The notes under the pieces: generated by a model | Told to the model about the DNA's origin: nothing | The model's input: the letters and a program-made list of their open reading frames with translations, nothing else | The model's database searches: none | Shown: positions 7,721 through 19,219 of the stretch, piece by piece | Layout of the letters: each line of letters starts with the position of its first letter | Numbering within the stretch: position 1 is the stretch's first letter | Program-made: the position numbers and the translations under genes | From: Nocardioides lijunqiniae | GTDB lineage: Bacteria > Actinomycetota > Actinomycetes > Propionibacteriales > Nocardioidaceae | Length of the DNA stretch: 64,000 nucleotides | Direction of reading: 5' to 3' | NCBI RefSeq assembly: GCF_015024225.1 | Contig: NZ_JACJGM010000003.1 | Coordinates: forward strand, 62,001 to 126,000

Positions 7721-8580
7721 GCCGGCACGCGATCGTCACCGGCGGGGGCTCCGGCATCGGCGCCGCTCTCTGTCGGGCGCTCGTCGCCTCAGGCGACCAC
7801 GTCGTCGTCGCCGACCTCGACGAGGTCGCGGCCCAGAGGACCGTGGACAGCGTGCGCGGCAGCGGGACGGCGAGGGCGCTGCGGCTGGACGTGACCGACG
7901 CGGCGGCCGTGCAGGCCGCGGTGGACGACGTGGTGGCGCGCGAGGGCCGGCTGGACCTGATGTTCAACAACGCGGGCATCTCCCTCGGCGGGGAGACCGA
8001 GGAGCTCACGCTCGCGCACTGGAACGCGATCATCGACGTCAACATCCGTGGCGTGGTCCACGGCGTGGCGGCGGCGTACCCGGTCATGGTCCGCCAGGGC
8101 GCCGCCGTAGGTCGTGGTGGGCACATCGTCAACACCGCCTCCATGGGCGGGCTGATGGCGGCCGGGCTGCTGACCAGCTACGTGATGACCAAGCACGCCG
8201 TGGTCGGCCTGTCGTTGGCGCTGCGCTCCGAGGCGGCGGCCAAGGGCGTGGGCGTGACGGTGGTCTGCCCGTCGGCGGTCGACACCCCGATCCTGGACAA
8301 GGGGGCGGTGGGCCGCTTCCACGGCCGCGACTACTTCCTCAAGGGCCAGGGCGTCAGGCGGCCGCACGACCCCGACGTGCTGGCCCAGGAGGTGCTCCGC
8401 GCCGTGGCGGAGGACCGCGGGCTGCTGGTCACGCCCCGCACGGCACGCGCCACGTGGCTGTTCGGCCGGCTGGCCCCGGTGACGACCCAGCGGATGTCGG
8501 CGAGGTTCGTCGCCAAGCAGCGGGCGATGCAGGCGGCGCGCGCGGGGGCGGCGCTTTCATCCCCGCGGCAAAAACTATAA
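7717..8580 (+). CDS. Short-chain dehydrogenase/reductase 2
   Basis: SDR of 287 aa. Seen: TGGGSGIGAAL, FNNAGISLGG, NTASMGGLMAAG with the catalytic Ser, and SYVMTKHA (YxxxK), then VCPSAVDTPIL. It carries an extension of about 40 residues rich in basic residues past the SDR fold, common in SDRs of the steroid/lipid type. It is translationally coupled to SDR 1. Its last codons run into the KstR-like operator of kshA. Substrate unknown. Confidence 0.85.
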   Translation: MSRHAIVTGGGSGIGAALCRALVASGDHVVVADLDEVAAQRTVDSVRGSGTARALRLDVTDAAAVQAAVDDVVAREGRLDLMFNNAGISLGGETEELTLAHWNAIIDVNIRGVVHGVAAAYPVMVRQGAAVGRGGHIVNTASMGGLMAAGLLTSYVMTKHAVVGLSLALRSEAAAKGVGVTVVCPSAVDTPILDKGAVGRFHGRDYFLKGQGVRRPHDPDVLAQEVLRAVAEDRGLLVTPRTARATWLFGRLAPVTTQRMSARFVAKQRAMQAARAGAALSSPRQKL

Positions 8581-8589
8581 CCTGTTCTT
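8576..8589. promoter_or_regulatory. KstR-like operator upstream of kshA
   Basis: TATAACCTGTTCTT matches TnnAACnnGTTnnA except for the final T. It begins within the last codons of SDR 2 and lies 46 nt before the kshA start codon. It is the second such site in the window, again in front of a gene that belongs to the KstR regulon in other actinobacteria. Confidence 0.72.
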
Positions 8590-8634
8590 GTTTTGCGCGT
8601 CCGCACGCACGACCCGGTCGGAGAGAGGCACACG

Positions 8635-9816
8635 ATGAGCGACACGAGGATCCTCGACAAGGGCACGCCGCCCGAGCGCTTCGCGCGCGGCTGGCACTGC
8701 CTCGGGCTCGCCGACAGCTTCGGCGACGGCAAGCCGCACCGGATCGAGGCGTTCGGAGGTCAGCTCGTCGTCTGGCAGGACACCCAGGGCGGGCTCAACG
8801 TCCTCGACGGCTACTGCCGCCACATGGGCGGCGACCTCACCCAGGGCACGGTCAAGGGCGACGAGATTGCGTGCCCGTTCCACGACTGGCGCTGGGGCGG
8901 CGACGGCAAGTGCAAGGCCATCCCGTACGCCCGCCGGGTGCCGTTGCGCGCCCGCACCCAGAAGTACCCCACGGCCATCCGCAACGGCCAGCTGCTGATC
9001 TGGCACGACGTCGAGGGCTCCGCGGCCGACCACGACCTGCTGCCGCCCGAGCTGCCCGGTGTCGGCACCGACGAGTACACCGACTGGACCTGGGAGGTCG
9101 TGCCGATCACCGACTCCCACTGCCGCGAGCTCATCGACAACGTCGTCGACATGGCGCACTTCTACTACGTGCACTTCTCGTTCCCGACCAGCTTCCGCAA
9201 CGTCTTCGAGGGCCACCAGGCGACCCAGTTCATGGAGTCCAAGGGCCGCCCCGACATGACCGGCGGCTACGGCGACGCCGAGCTGTTCCTCAAGTCCGAG
9301 GCCACCTACTACGGGCCGTCGTACATGATCAACTGGCTCGACGTCGACTACAAGGGCTTCGAGACCGAGGTCATCCTGATCAACTGCCACATCCCGACCG
9401 GGCCCGACTCGTTCACGCTCCAGTACGGCATCACGGTCAAGAAGCCCGAGGGCATCGACGACAAGACCGCCGCCTACATCAGCAAGAAGTACGCCGAGAT
9501 GTTCGGCGGTGGCTTCCTGCAGGACGTGCACATCTGGAAGAACAAGGTGCCCGTGCAGAACCCCCTCCTCTGCGAGGAGGACGGCCCCGTCTACCAGCTG
9601 CGCCGGTGGTACGAGCAGTTCTACGTCGACCGGGCCGACGTGCAGCCGGAGATGGTCGACCGCTTCGAGTTCGAGGTCGACACCACCAAGGCCAACGAGT
9701 ACTGGCAGGAGGAGGTCGCCCAGAACCTCGCGCGGAAGGCGGCCGACGAGAAGGCCGCGGACGAGGCCCCCACGTCGACCGAGAGCGACACGCCGTCGGT
9801 CATGACGGGCACCTGA
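8635..9816 (+). CDS. kshA: 3-ketosteroid 9-alpha-hydroxylase, oxygenase component KshA
   Basis: Rieske non-heme iron oxygenase of 393 aa. The Rieske cluster ligands are C61/H63 (CRH) and C80/H83 (CPFH). The mononuclear iron ligands are H175 and H180 in DMAHFYYVHF, with an aspartate in QDVHIWKN. NVVDMAHFYYVHFSFP and VFEGHQATQF are typical of KshA. It hydroxylates C9 of 1,4-androstadienedione-type steroids, leading to opening of ring B. Start ATG 8635 has GGAGAGAGG upstream; an upstream in-frame start at 8593 lacks a ribosome site. The acidic, Lys/Ala-rich tail after about residue 370 looks unstructured. Confidence 0.93.
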   Translation: MSDTRILDKGTPPERFARGWHCLGLADSFGDGKPHRIEAFGGQLVVWQDTQGGLNVLDGYCRHMGGDLTQGTVKGDEIACPFHDWRWGGDGKCKAIPYARRVPLRARTQKYPTAIRNGQLLIWHDVEGSAADHDLLPPELPGVGTDEYTDWTWEVVPITDSHCRELIDNVVDMAHFYYVHFSFPTSFRNVFEGHQATQFMESKGRPDMTGGYGDAELFLKSEATYYGPSYMINWLDVDYKGFETEVILINCHIPTGPDSFTLQYGITVKKPEGIDDKTAAYISKKYAEMFGGGFLQDVHIWKNKVPVQNPLLCEEDGPVYQLRRWYEQFYVDRADVQPEMVDRFEFEVDTTKANEYWQEEVAQNLARKAADEKAADEAPTSTESDTPSVMTGT

Positions 9817-10112
9817 TGGCGTCCTTCGTCCCGACCAGCGCCGACACCCTCGAGGACCAGCGCCTCTACACCAGCGCCCGCCTCACCGACGTCGCGTGCC
9901 TGGACTGCCTGGCGCGGGTCGGCGTGAAGAAGAACAGCGACCACCACACCTCGATCCAGTGGAGCCGCGAGGCGCGCGAGGCGTGCCCCGAGCTGTCGCG
10001 CCGCGACGGGCGCGGGCGCGACCACCACCAGGGGTGCCCCCGGCTGAGCGCCAGCATCGAGTCCGCCGTACGTGAGGGGAAGGTCGACATCGGCGCCGAG
10101 GACGGATACTGA
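9816..10112 (+). CDS. Small Cys/His-rich protein between kshA and kshB
   Basis: 98 aa, unrecognised. The start ATG overlaps the kshA stop (TGATG) and kshB begins 8 nt after its stop, so it is co-translated with both hydroxylase components. It contains CLDCLARVGVKK, a His pair in SDHHTSIQW, a Cys in EACPEL and DHHQGC: four Cys and four clustered His, suggesting a metal site. Intact reading frame and tight coupling argue for a real protein. Possible roles are iron/cluster delivery or an adaptor for KshA, both speculative. The mycobacterial gene after kshA also encodes a small hypothetical protein; homology was not tested. Confidence 0.75.
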   Translation: MASFVPTSADTLEDQRLYTSARLTDVACLDCLARVGVKKNSDHHTSIQWSREAREACPELSRRDGRGRDHHQGCPRLSASIESAVREGKVDIGAEDGY

Positions 10113-10119
10113 CCCACCC

Positions 10120-11223
10120 ATGGACACCGCATCCTTCGAGCTCACGGTCGCGGAGGTCGTCGAGGAGACGGCCGACGCGCACTCGGTCACCTTCGAGGTC
10201 CCCGACGAGCACGCCGACCACTTCTCCTACCAGCCCGGTCAGTTCCTGACCGTCGCCGTCCCCAGCGACCGGACCGGCGTCGCCGCGCGCTGCTACTCGC
10301 TGTCCAGCAGCCCGCTGTCGTACGAGGAGACCGGACGGCTGACGATCACCGTCAAGCGCACCGTCGACGGCTACGCCTCCCACTGGATCTGCGACCGGCT
10401 CCGCCGGGGCGACACCCTGCGGGTGCTGCCGCCCAGCGGCATCTTCACCCCCGCCTCGCTCGACGCCGACCTGCTGCTGTTCGCCGGCGGGTCGGGCATC
10501 ACCCCGATCCTGTCGATCACGCGCACGGCGCTGGCGCAGGGCTCCGGGCGCATCGTGCTGTTCTACGCCAACCGCGACGAGTCGTCGGTGATCTTCGCCG
10601 CCGAGCTCAGCGCCCTCGCGGCCGAGCACCCGGAGCGGCTCCAGGTCGTCCACTGGCTCGAGTCGGTCCAGGGGCTTCCGACGCCCGAGCAGATGAAGGC
10701 GTTCGCCGCCGCCCACTCGTCGGCCGACGCGTTCGTCTGCGGGCCGGCGCCGTTCATGAAGATGACCGTGGGCGCGCTCAAGGAGCTCGGCTTCCCGCGC
10801 GACCGTCGTCACCAGGAGAAGTTCGTCTCCCTCGGCGGCAACCCCTTCGGCGACCTCCACGACGTCGAGGTGGCCGAGAGCGAGATCTCCGCGGCCGAGA
10901 CCGACGAGCAGGACGCCGCCGACGACGCGGCTGTCGGCGCGCGCGGTCCCGCCCGGCTCGAGGTCGAGCTCGACGGCGAGCAGCACGCCTTCGACGACTG
11001 GGAGGCCGGCACCAAGATGCTCGACCACCTGGAGGCGAAGGGCATCAAGGCGCCGTACTCGTGCCGCGAGGGGGAGTGCTCGGCCTGCGCGGTCCGGCTC
11101 CTCGAGGGCGAGGTCAAGCTTCTCCACAACGACGTCCTCGACGACGAGGACCTCGACGAGGGCATCCGGCTGGCCTGCCAGGCCCTCCCGGTCACGGACA
11201 CCGTCAAGGTCACCTACAGCTGA
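10120..11223 (+). CDS. kshB: 3-ketosteroid 9-alpha-hydroxylase, reductase component KshB
   Basis: Ferredoxin-NAD(P) reductase of 367 aa supplying electrons to KshA. In order: FAD domain with RCYSLSSSP; NAD domain with FAGGSGITP and VCGPAPFMK; an Asp/Glu-rich linker around residues 245-285; and a C-terminal plant-type [2Fe-2S] domain with SCREGECSAC and a final LACQ cysteine. This FAD-NAD-Fe-S order is that of KshB/PaaE-type reductases. An upstream in-frame start at 10072 lies inside the previous gene, so ATG 10120 is preferred. It is the last gene before a strong hairpin. Confidence 0.9.
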   Translation: MDTASFELTVAEVVEETADAHSVTFEVPDEHADHFSYQPGQFLTVAVPSDRTGVAARCYSLSSSPLSYEETGRLTITVKRTVDGYASHWICDRLRRGDTLRVLPPSGIFTPASLDADLLLFAGGSGITPILSITRTALAQGSGRIVLFYANRDESSVIFAAELSALAAEHPERLQVVHWLESVQGLPTPEQMKAFAAAHSSADAFVCGPAPFMKMTVGALKELGFPRDRRHQEKFVSLGGNPFGDLHDVEVAESEISAAETDEQDAADDAAVGARGPARLEVELDGEQHAFDDWEAGTKMLDHLEAKGIKAPYSCREGECSACAVRLLEGEVKLLHNDVLDDEDLDEGIRLACQALPVTDTVKVTYS

Positions 11224-11376
11224 GATCCACGGGCGGGTAACAAAGTGAGCCGGTCTAGCCCACAAAGGCAAATAGACGGTAACAGGTGACACGGAGCGCC
11301 GGGACCGGTTAGATCGTTCCCAGAACGCCTCGGTGCTCGGTGCATGGGGACCCGCCGCGGGCGTTCCTGCGGTAGC

Positions 11377-11421
11377 GCGACCTGTCCCGGCCCATCCCCC
11401 CATGTCTCCGGGACAGGTCGC
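11377..11421. terminator. Long perfect hairpin between convergent genes
   Basis: GCGACCTGTCCCGG (11377-11390) and its exact reverse complement (11408-11421) form a 14-bp GC-rich stem with a 17-nt loop. No T-run follows, as is usual in high-GC actinobacteria. A bidirectional terminator is the simplest reading. Confidence 0.6.
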
Positions 11422-11426
11422 CGCCT

Positions 11427-11450
11427 CGTCCCGCCTCTCGGGGCGGGATG
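11427..11450. terminator. Second hairpin in the same convergent gap
   Basis: TCCCGCC and GGCGGGA with two more outer pairs (one G-T) give a stem of about 9 bp and a 6-nt loop, 5 nt after the longer hairpin. Confidence 0.4.
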
Positions 11451-11467
11451 ACGTGCGGCGCGCGGAC

Positions 11468-12151
11468 CTACCAGCCCCGTGCCCGCCACTCCGGGATCGA
11501 CGCCCGCTCGGCGCCGAGCGTGGAGTCGTCGCCGTGGCCGGGGTAGAACCACGTGTCGTCGGGCAGGGCGGCGAAGATCTTGGTCTCGACCTCGTCGACG
11601 AGCTGGGCGAACGCCGCGTCGTCGCCGAAGGTGTTGCCGACGCCGCCGGGGAACAGCGAGTCGCCGGTGAACAGGTGCGGGTGACCCTCGGGGTCGCGGT
11701 AGACGAGCGCGATCGAGCCGGGGGTGTGGCCGGCGACCGCGATGACCTCCAGCGTGCAGGCGCCGACCGCGACCGTGTCGCCGTCGCCGACCGTGCGGGT
11801 GACCGGGACCCCGGTCTGGTCGGTGATGGCCGCGGCGTCCGGCGCTCCGGCCACGACCTCCGCGCCCGTCGCGCGGACGACGGCGTCCAAGGCGCGGTGG
11901 TGGTCCCAGTGCTGGTGGGTGGTGACGACGGTGGCCAAGCCGGCGTCGCCGATGACCGGCAGCAGCGTCTCGGGCTCGGACGCGGCGTCGACGAGCACCT
12001 GGTCGCCGGTCTCCCGGCAGGTGAGGAGGTAGCAGTTGTTGGACATCGCCTCGTCCACCGCGACCTTGGTGATGCGCAGGTGCGCGAGCTCGCGCACGTC
12101 GGCGCCGCCGCCGACCGTCACCTCGCCGGTGTAGCCCTCGTCGCTCACCAT
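11468..12151 (-). CDS. MBL-fold metallo-hydrolase
   Basis: Metallo-beta-lactamase-fold hydrolase of 227 aa. Metal ligands seen: THQHWDHH, a His in AGHTPGS, Asp in FTGDSLF and His in YPGHGDD. The pattern is that of glyoxalase II-like/rhodanese-associated MBL enzymes that cleave thioesters or related bonds. Start is ATG 12151 or GTG 12148; the latter gives a classic GTGA overlap with the upstream gene. The neighbour belongs to the mycothiol-dependent isomerase family, so a low-molecular-weight-thiol conjugate is a possible substrate (inference). Confidence 0.82.
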   Translation of the reverse strand: MVSDEGYTGEVTVGGGADVRELAHLRITKVAVDEAMSNNCYLLTCRETGDQVLVDAASEPETLLPVIGDAGLATVVTTHQHWDHHRALDAVVRATGAEVVAGAPDAAAITDQTGVPVTRTVGDGDTVAVGACTLEVIAVAGHTPGSIALVYRDPEGHPHLFTGDSLFPGGVGNTFGDDAAFAQLVDEVETKIFAALPDDTWFYPGHGDDSTLGAERASIPEWRARGW

Positions 12152-12852
12152 GCCTCGATCCTCGGCAGCGCGCCGCCGTCCGTCGTGAGTCCCGCTCCGT
12201 CGTCGCGACCGGTCAGCCACCACGCGAGGTCCGCGACGCTGCCGCGGACGACGGGGGAGGAGGCGGTCACCTCACCACACTGCCACGTGCCGTCCACGTC
12301 GTGCGGCGCCGCCGTGAAGGGCTGGTCGCCGGCGTCCCGCTTCATCATCGAGCGCACCACCCGCTGCGAGAACGACGTGGGCCAGTCGGCGCGGGTGTAG
12401 CCGGCGGCGAGGTCGGCATGGTGGATCTCGACCTCGCGCAGCCGCATGCCCGGCACGGCGTGCGCGACGAAGGTCCGTCCGCTGCCCGGGGTGCGCTCGA
12501 CGACGGTGTCCCATCCCGGCTCGGGCACGGCGGCGACCGCGTCCGCGAGCTCGGTCGTCGACGCCAGGAGCCGGTCGCGGAGCTCGCCGGGCTCGGCCGC
12601 GGCGAGCTCCTCGATGTCGGCGTCGCGCTGCTCCTGGGACGGGTACATCGGGGCCGGCCGGCCGCTCACGATGCCGGCCAGCACGCCCGCGAGCGCCTCG
12701 GCGTTGAGGGCGAGGTGGGCCACCACGTGGCCGCGGGTCCAGCCGGGCAGGAGAGACGCGGCGGCGTACTCCTCGTCGGTGAGGGCGTCCACGGTGCGCA
12801 CCAGGCGCGAGGTCGCGTCCTGCAGCTCATCGGTCAGGTCGGCGTCGGTCAT
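12145..12852 (-). CDS. Maleylpyruvate isomerase-family (DinB-like) protein
   Basis: 235 aa with the mycothiol-dependent maleylpyruvate isomerase N-terminal motif LLPGWTRGHVVAHLALNAEA and a metal-site-type MRLREVEIHHADL; the C-terminal part is the MDMPI_C-like domain. Such proteins use mycothiol as cofactor, but most members have no known reaction. ATG 12852 is preferred over 12861 because GAGG lies 9 nt before it and directly abuts the other. It is coupled to the MBL gene downstream. Confidence 0.78.
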   Translation of the reverse strand: MTDADLTDELQDATSRLVRTVDALTDEEYAAASLLPGWTRGHVVAHLALNAEALAGVLAGIVSGRPAPMYPSQEQRDADIEELAAAEPGELRDRLLASTTELADAVAAVPEPGWDTVVERTPGSGRTFVAHAVPGMRLREVEIHHADLAAGYTRADWPTSFSQRVVRSMMKRDAGDQPFTAAPHDVDGTWQCGEVTASSPVVRGSVADLAWWLTGRDDGAGLTTDGGALPRIEAW

Positions 12853-12970
12853 GGGGCTCATCCTCGCGCATGGGTAACGGTGGGCGTGGGAGTCGGAGAT
12901 TCCGGGCTGTCGGTGGCGCGTGAGACTCTGAGATGTCGGTCGCGTCGGCTTGATTAGCGCTCGCGGGTGA

Positions 12971-12984
12971 CGAACACTTGTTCG
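12971..12984. promoter_or_regulatory. LexA (SOS) box of uvrA
   Basis: CGAACACTTGTTCG contains the perfect actinobacterial SOS core GAAC-N4-GTTC and two further symmetric bases. It ends 26 nt before the uvrA start codon, so uvrA should be LexA-repressed and DNA-damage induced. Confidence 0.85.
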
Positions 12985-13010
12985 AACCAGACCTAGCCCG
13001 AAGGACGGCA

Positions 13011-15997
<2,987 letters not shown>

Positions 15998-16001
<4 letters not shown>

Positions 16002-17212
16002 CGGCGGCGGTGCAGCCGCTCGACCAGGTCGTGCGACAGCGCGCCGTAGCCGGTGGAGGCCCAGGGCTCGTCGTCGGTCTCGAAGTAGTGCACGGGCTTG
16101 CCGTCGCGCACCACGTCGAGGATGTCGGGGCGTCGCTTCTTGCGCAGCTCGGTGCGGCAGTCCCGGCACAGCGGTACGGCGATCCGGTCGCCGCCGCGCT
16201 CGATCGAGCCCTCCGCCGTGGCCTCGCCGTGCAGGGGGTCGAGGAAGCAGGGCGTGGTCGGCTCGAACGGCCGGCCCGCCAGGGCCGCGGTGAGCGCCTC
16301 GTCGCCGCGCTCGGCGAGGACGATCGCCCCGACGACGTCCAGCACGTCGACCTCGGCGCCGTCGCCCTCGCCGAGCACCCGGCGGGCGGCGTCGTAGTGG
16401 TCCAGCGCCGCCTGCCAGGAGCGTGGCGCGCGCGCCGCGTCCATGTCGGCGGCGTCGATGCGCTCGCCCAGCGCCAGCACCTCGCGATGGGCGCGCCGGG
16501 TGAGCTGCTCGTCGTGGGCGTCGCGCACCCGGTCCAGCACGGAGGCCGGGAGGGTGAACTCGCGCCGTCCGGCGCCACCGACGGTCCGCGACCGACCCGA
16601 ACGGCGCCGGCCGGCGGCGACGGCCCAGACCAGGACGACGGCCAGCACCACGCCACCCACGGTGTAGGCCGCCACCGGGGCGCCGTCGTCGCCGAAGCCA
16701 CCCGGGTCGGCGCCGGTTCTCGGGCTCTCGCGCCGCTCCTGGACGAGCTCGAGGTACTGCTCGGTCACGGTGCCGTCGGCGACGGCCTCGGCCACGGTCG
16801 CCAGCTGCTCGCCCAGGTCGCCGGGGGCGGTCTCCTCGCCGAGGGTCGACAGCTCGTAGCTGTCCGCGCTGGTGCCGCCCAGGCTGTCGCCCCAGGTCCG
16901 CGCCTCGAGCCGGAACTCCTGCGCCTCGGCGTAGACGGCGCCGTTGGCGACGTAGATCCCGGGCGCGTCGGACCGGTCGTGGAGCCGGCTGAGCAGGTCA
17001 CCGGCGTCGCCGTTGAACGCGTCGCCGTAGTCGAGGGGGTAGGCCACGACGAAGATCGGCTCGGGGGAGCGCGCCACGGCCGCCTCGATGCGGGCGACGT
17101 CGGCGGCGTCGACGTACCTCGCCATGGCGGGTGCGACGTAGACGCCGGTCGCGTCCAGCGACGCCTGCACGGTCGTCAGCAGCTGGTCGATACGGTCGTC
17201 GGCGTTGCTCAC
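15998..17212 (-). CDS. Membrane protein with TPM-like N-terminal domain and Cys motif
   Basis: 404 aa, unrecognised. Residues about 1-150 resemble a TPM/YgcG-type alpha/beta domain ([24 protein letters not shown]). One transmembrane helix follows at about 180-205 ([17 protein letters not shown]), then a basic stretch and a cytoplasmic region ending with the motif [11 protein letters not shown] ... VPLCRDC. The same architecture and motif occur in the 415-aa protein two genes upstream. GTG 17212 overlaps the previous stop (GTGA). No signal peptide precedes the first domain, so topology is uncertain. Its 3' end overlaps uvrA by 4 bp. Confidence 0.7.
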
Positions 17213-17859
17213 GAGGGGTCCTTCTGCCAGGGTCCGGGGACGAGGAACGGGCGACGGCGGGCGAGCCGGACGAGGCCGACCACGAGCATGAGCAGGCCGT
17301 AGGCGGCGGCCCCGCCCATCGACCCGGCGAGCCCGCCGGCGATCACCTCACCGGTCGGCTCCTCGTCGCGGGGCTCGACCGTCTGGCCGCGGAGCTGCTC
17401 GACGAGCTCGGTGATGCGCGCCTCGGGCTCGCCCTCGAAGGCCATGATGGCCGGGACGTACCCGTCCAGGGTGCCGACGTCGCCGCGGCCCGGCCCCTCC
17501 CAGACGACCATGACGGCGCGGGGGTCGATCGCGGCACCGAGCTGGTCGACGACGTCGTAGGGCGAGCCGTAGCCGGCCTGGTTGGTCTCCGCCCAGACCA
17601 CGACGTAGACGGCCGGGTCGGCGTCGGCGAGCAGGGCCTCGAGCCGGCGCTCGCCGGCCTCGTCGAGCATCCCCCGGCCGTCCTCGGGCACGTGGACGCG
17701 GTCCACGCGCAGCTCCTCGATCGCCGCCTTCACCCGGTCGCCCGGCGGCTCGACGGCGGCGATCGGGTCGGTCTCCGCCCGCAGCGCCGGCACGAGCCCG
17801 GCGGCCGTGCCCAGGAGCACGGACACCACCAGCCCGACGACGAGGCGCCAGTCCCTCAT
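17209..17859 (-). CDS. Membrane-anchored TPM-like protein
   Basis: 216 aa, unrecognised. An N-terminal hydrophobic segment (LVVGLVVSVLLGTAAGLV) acts as signal or anchor, followed by a TPM-like domain (VYVVVWAETNQAGYG, AVMVVWEGPG) and a second hydrophobic helix near residues 180-203 before a basic end. It lacks the C-terminal Cys motif of its two neighbours. ATG 17859 overlaps the upstream stop (ATGA). The middle gene of a tightly coupled three-gene operon; it probably forms an envelope complex with the other two (inference). Confidence 0.68.
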   Translation of the reverse strand: MRDWRLVVGLVVSVLLGTAAGLVPALRAETDPIAAVEPPGDRVKAAIEELRVDRVHVPEDGRGMLDEAGERRLEALLADADPAVYVVVWAETNQAGYGSPYDVVDQLGAAIDPRAVMVVWEGPGRGDVGTLDGYVPAIMAFEGEPEARITELVEQLRGQTVEPRDEEPTGEVIAGGLAGSMGGAAAYGLLMLVVGLVRLARRRPFLVPGPWQKDPS

Positions 17860-19103
17860 GACCGGTCCTCGGTGACCCGGCGCCACAGGTCGGGGTCGAG
17901 CGACCCGAAGCCCGTGCGCGCCCAGACCGTGTCGCCCTCGTAGTAGGGCCGCGGGGCCCGGGATACCAGGCCGCGGCGGCGGGCGAGCAGCGGCTCGTAC
18001 CCGCGTGCCGTGCCGCCGGCCTTGCTGCACCGCCGGCACACCGGCACGGTCACCTCGTCGTCACCGCCGACGGGCGCGCTGGTCTCGATGTAGCCGCGTC
18101 CGTGCAGCGGGTTGAGGAAGCACGGTCGGTAGGGCCGGTCGGGGTCCTGGAGGAGCTCCCGCCCGGCGCGCGCCAGCACCAGCGCCCCGACGACGTCGAG
18201 GACGTCGTCGGAGTCGACGACCTGCTCGGCCGCCACGCGGCAGCCCAGGGCGTCGTCCACCCCGGGGCCGGACGGCTTGCGGGTGAGCTCGGCGGCGAGC
18301 GTGTCCAGCGCGCTGCTGGCCTGACCGCGCACGTCCTCGACGTCGGGCATCGCGTCCGACGCCAGGGCCCGGGCCGCCGCGTCCACCTCGCGCCGCGTCC
18401 GGCCGGTGGGCCGCGAGTCGCGCCCGGTGGCCCGTCCGTGCGCGCCGGGCGCCGGAGCCGGCACCACCGCGCGCAGCGCCCAGGTGCGGGTGAGCCGCCA
18501 CAGGGTGAGCGCGACGAGCACCCCCACGCAGAGGGAGAGCCCCGCGACCTCTGAGTGCAGGTAGGCATCCTGGCGCGACTCGTAGCGGGGGCTGGTCCAG
18601 GTGGCGTCCTCGGTGTAGGTCTCCACCAGGGAGTCGGAGATGGTGCCGTCGTCGGAGGACGCCACGGTGGCGATCATGGCCGCCCGGCCGGCGTCGCTGG
18701 CTCGCGGGGCGTCGTAGTCGTAGTCGCCGTAGGTCTTCTGCAGGCCCTCGTAGATCGCGCTCTCGACGCCGACGTCGTCACCCCCGTAGGAGAACGTCGT
18801 GCCGCCGGTGCGCCCGACGGCCACGATGTAGAGAGCGTCCGGCTCGAGGTTCGACTGCAGGCGGACGGCCAGGTCCTCCGCCGGACGGTCGGCGGAGAGC
18901 TCGGGCAGCTCGCCGACGAGCGCGACGTAGATGGGGATGTCGGAGGACTCGACGATCTCGGTCAGCGCCGCGTCGATCTCCGCCGTGTGGCCGTTGCCAC
19001 GGAGCTGCTGGACGTTGACGGGGTCCTGCTCGAGGGCGGCGACGAGGTCGTCGAGGGTGTCGACGTACGCGTCGACCTGCCCGCCGGCTTCCGTCACCCC
19101 CAC
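17856..19103 (-). CDS. Membrane protein with TPM-like domain, paralogue of the 404-aa protein
   Basis: 415 aa, unrecognised. N-terminal alpha/beta domain (IPIYVALVGELPEL, ALYIVAVGRTGG) to about residue 190, one transmembrane helix (LSLCVGVLVALTLWRL), then a region containing PCFLNPLHGRG ... VPVCRRC, matching the partner protein's motif. It also shares the regions DVLDVVGA(L/I)VLA and the ending with a 'WARTGFGSL' type segment (WASTGYGAL in the partner). The two are clear paralogues from an old duplication. GTG 19103 is 6 nt after a -10-like TAGCCT, so the operon mRNA is probably leaderless. Confidence 0.7.
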   Translation of the reverse strand: MGVTEAGGQVDAYVDTLDDLVAALEQDPVNVQQLRGNGHTAEIDAALTEIVESSDIPIYVALVGELPELSADRPAEDLAVRLQSNLEPDALYIVAVGRTGGTTFSYGGDDVGVESAIYEGLQKTYGDYDYDAPRASDAGRAAMIATVASSDDGTISDSLVETYTEDATWTSPRYESRQDAYLHSEVAGLSLCVGVLVALTLWRLTRTWALRAVVPAPAPGAHGRATGRDSRPTGRTRREVDAAARALASDAMPDVEDVRGQASSALDTLAAELTRKPSGPGVDDALGCRVAAEQVVDSDDVLDVVGALVLARAGRELLQDPDRPYRPCFLNPLHGRGYIETSAPVGGDDEVTVPVCRRCSKAGGTARGYEPLLARRRGLVSRAPRPYYEGDTVWARTGFGSLDPDLWRRVTEDRS

Positions 19104-19109
19104 GGGGCA

Positions 19110-19115
19110 AGGCTA
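19110..19115 (-). promoter_or_regulatory. -10 hexamer of the three-gene membrane operon
   Basis: TAGCCT on the minus strand ends 6 nt before GTG 19103. No convincing -35. Confidence 0.4.
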
Positions 19116-19219
19116 TCGAGGTCGGTTTCTCGGCCGGCTCGCGGCTGGTTCTCATGATGCTCTCAGGCGGCTGAGTAGTGTGTCTTTCAACTACTGGACC
19201 GCTCTCGGAGGGTACTCAC

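Larger units (their letters stand above)
11224..11467. other. Convergent intergenic region
   Basis: 244 bp between kshB (plus) and the MBL gene (minus). No convincing gene. It holds two hairpins (11377-11421 and 11427-11450) that would serve as terminators for both sides. Confidence 0.6.
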
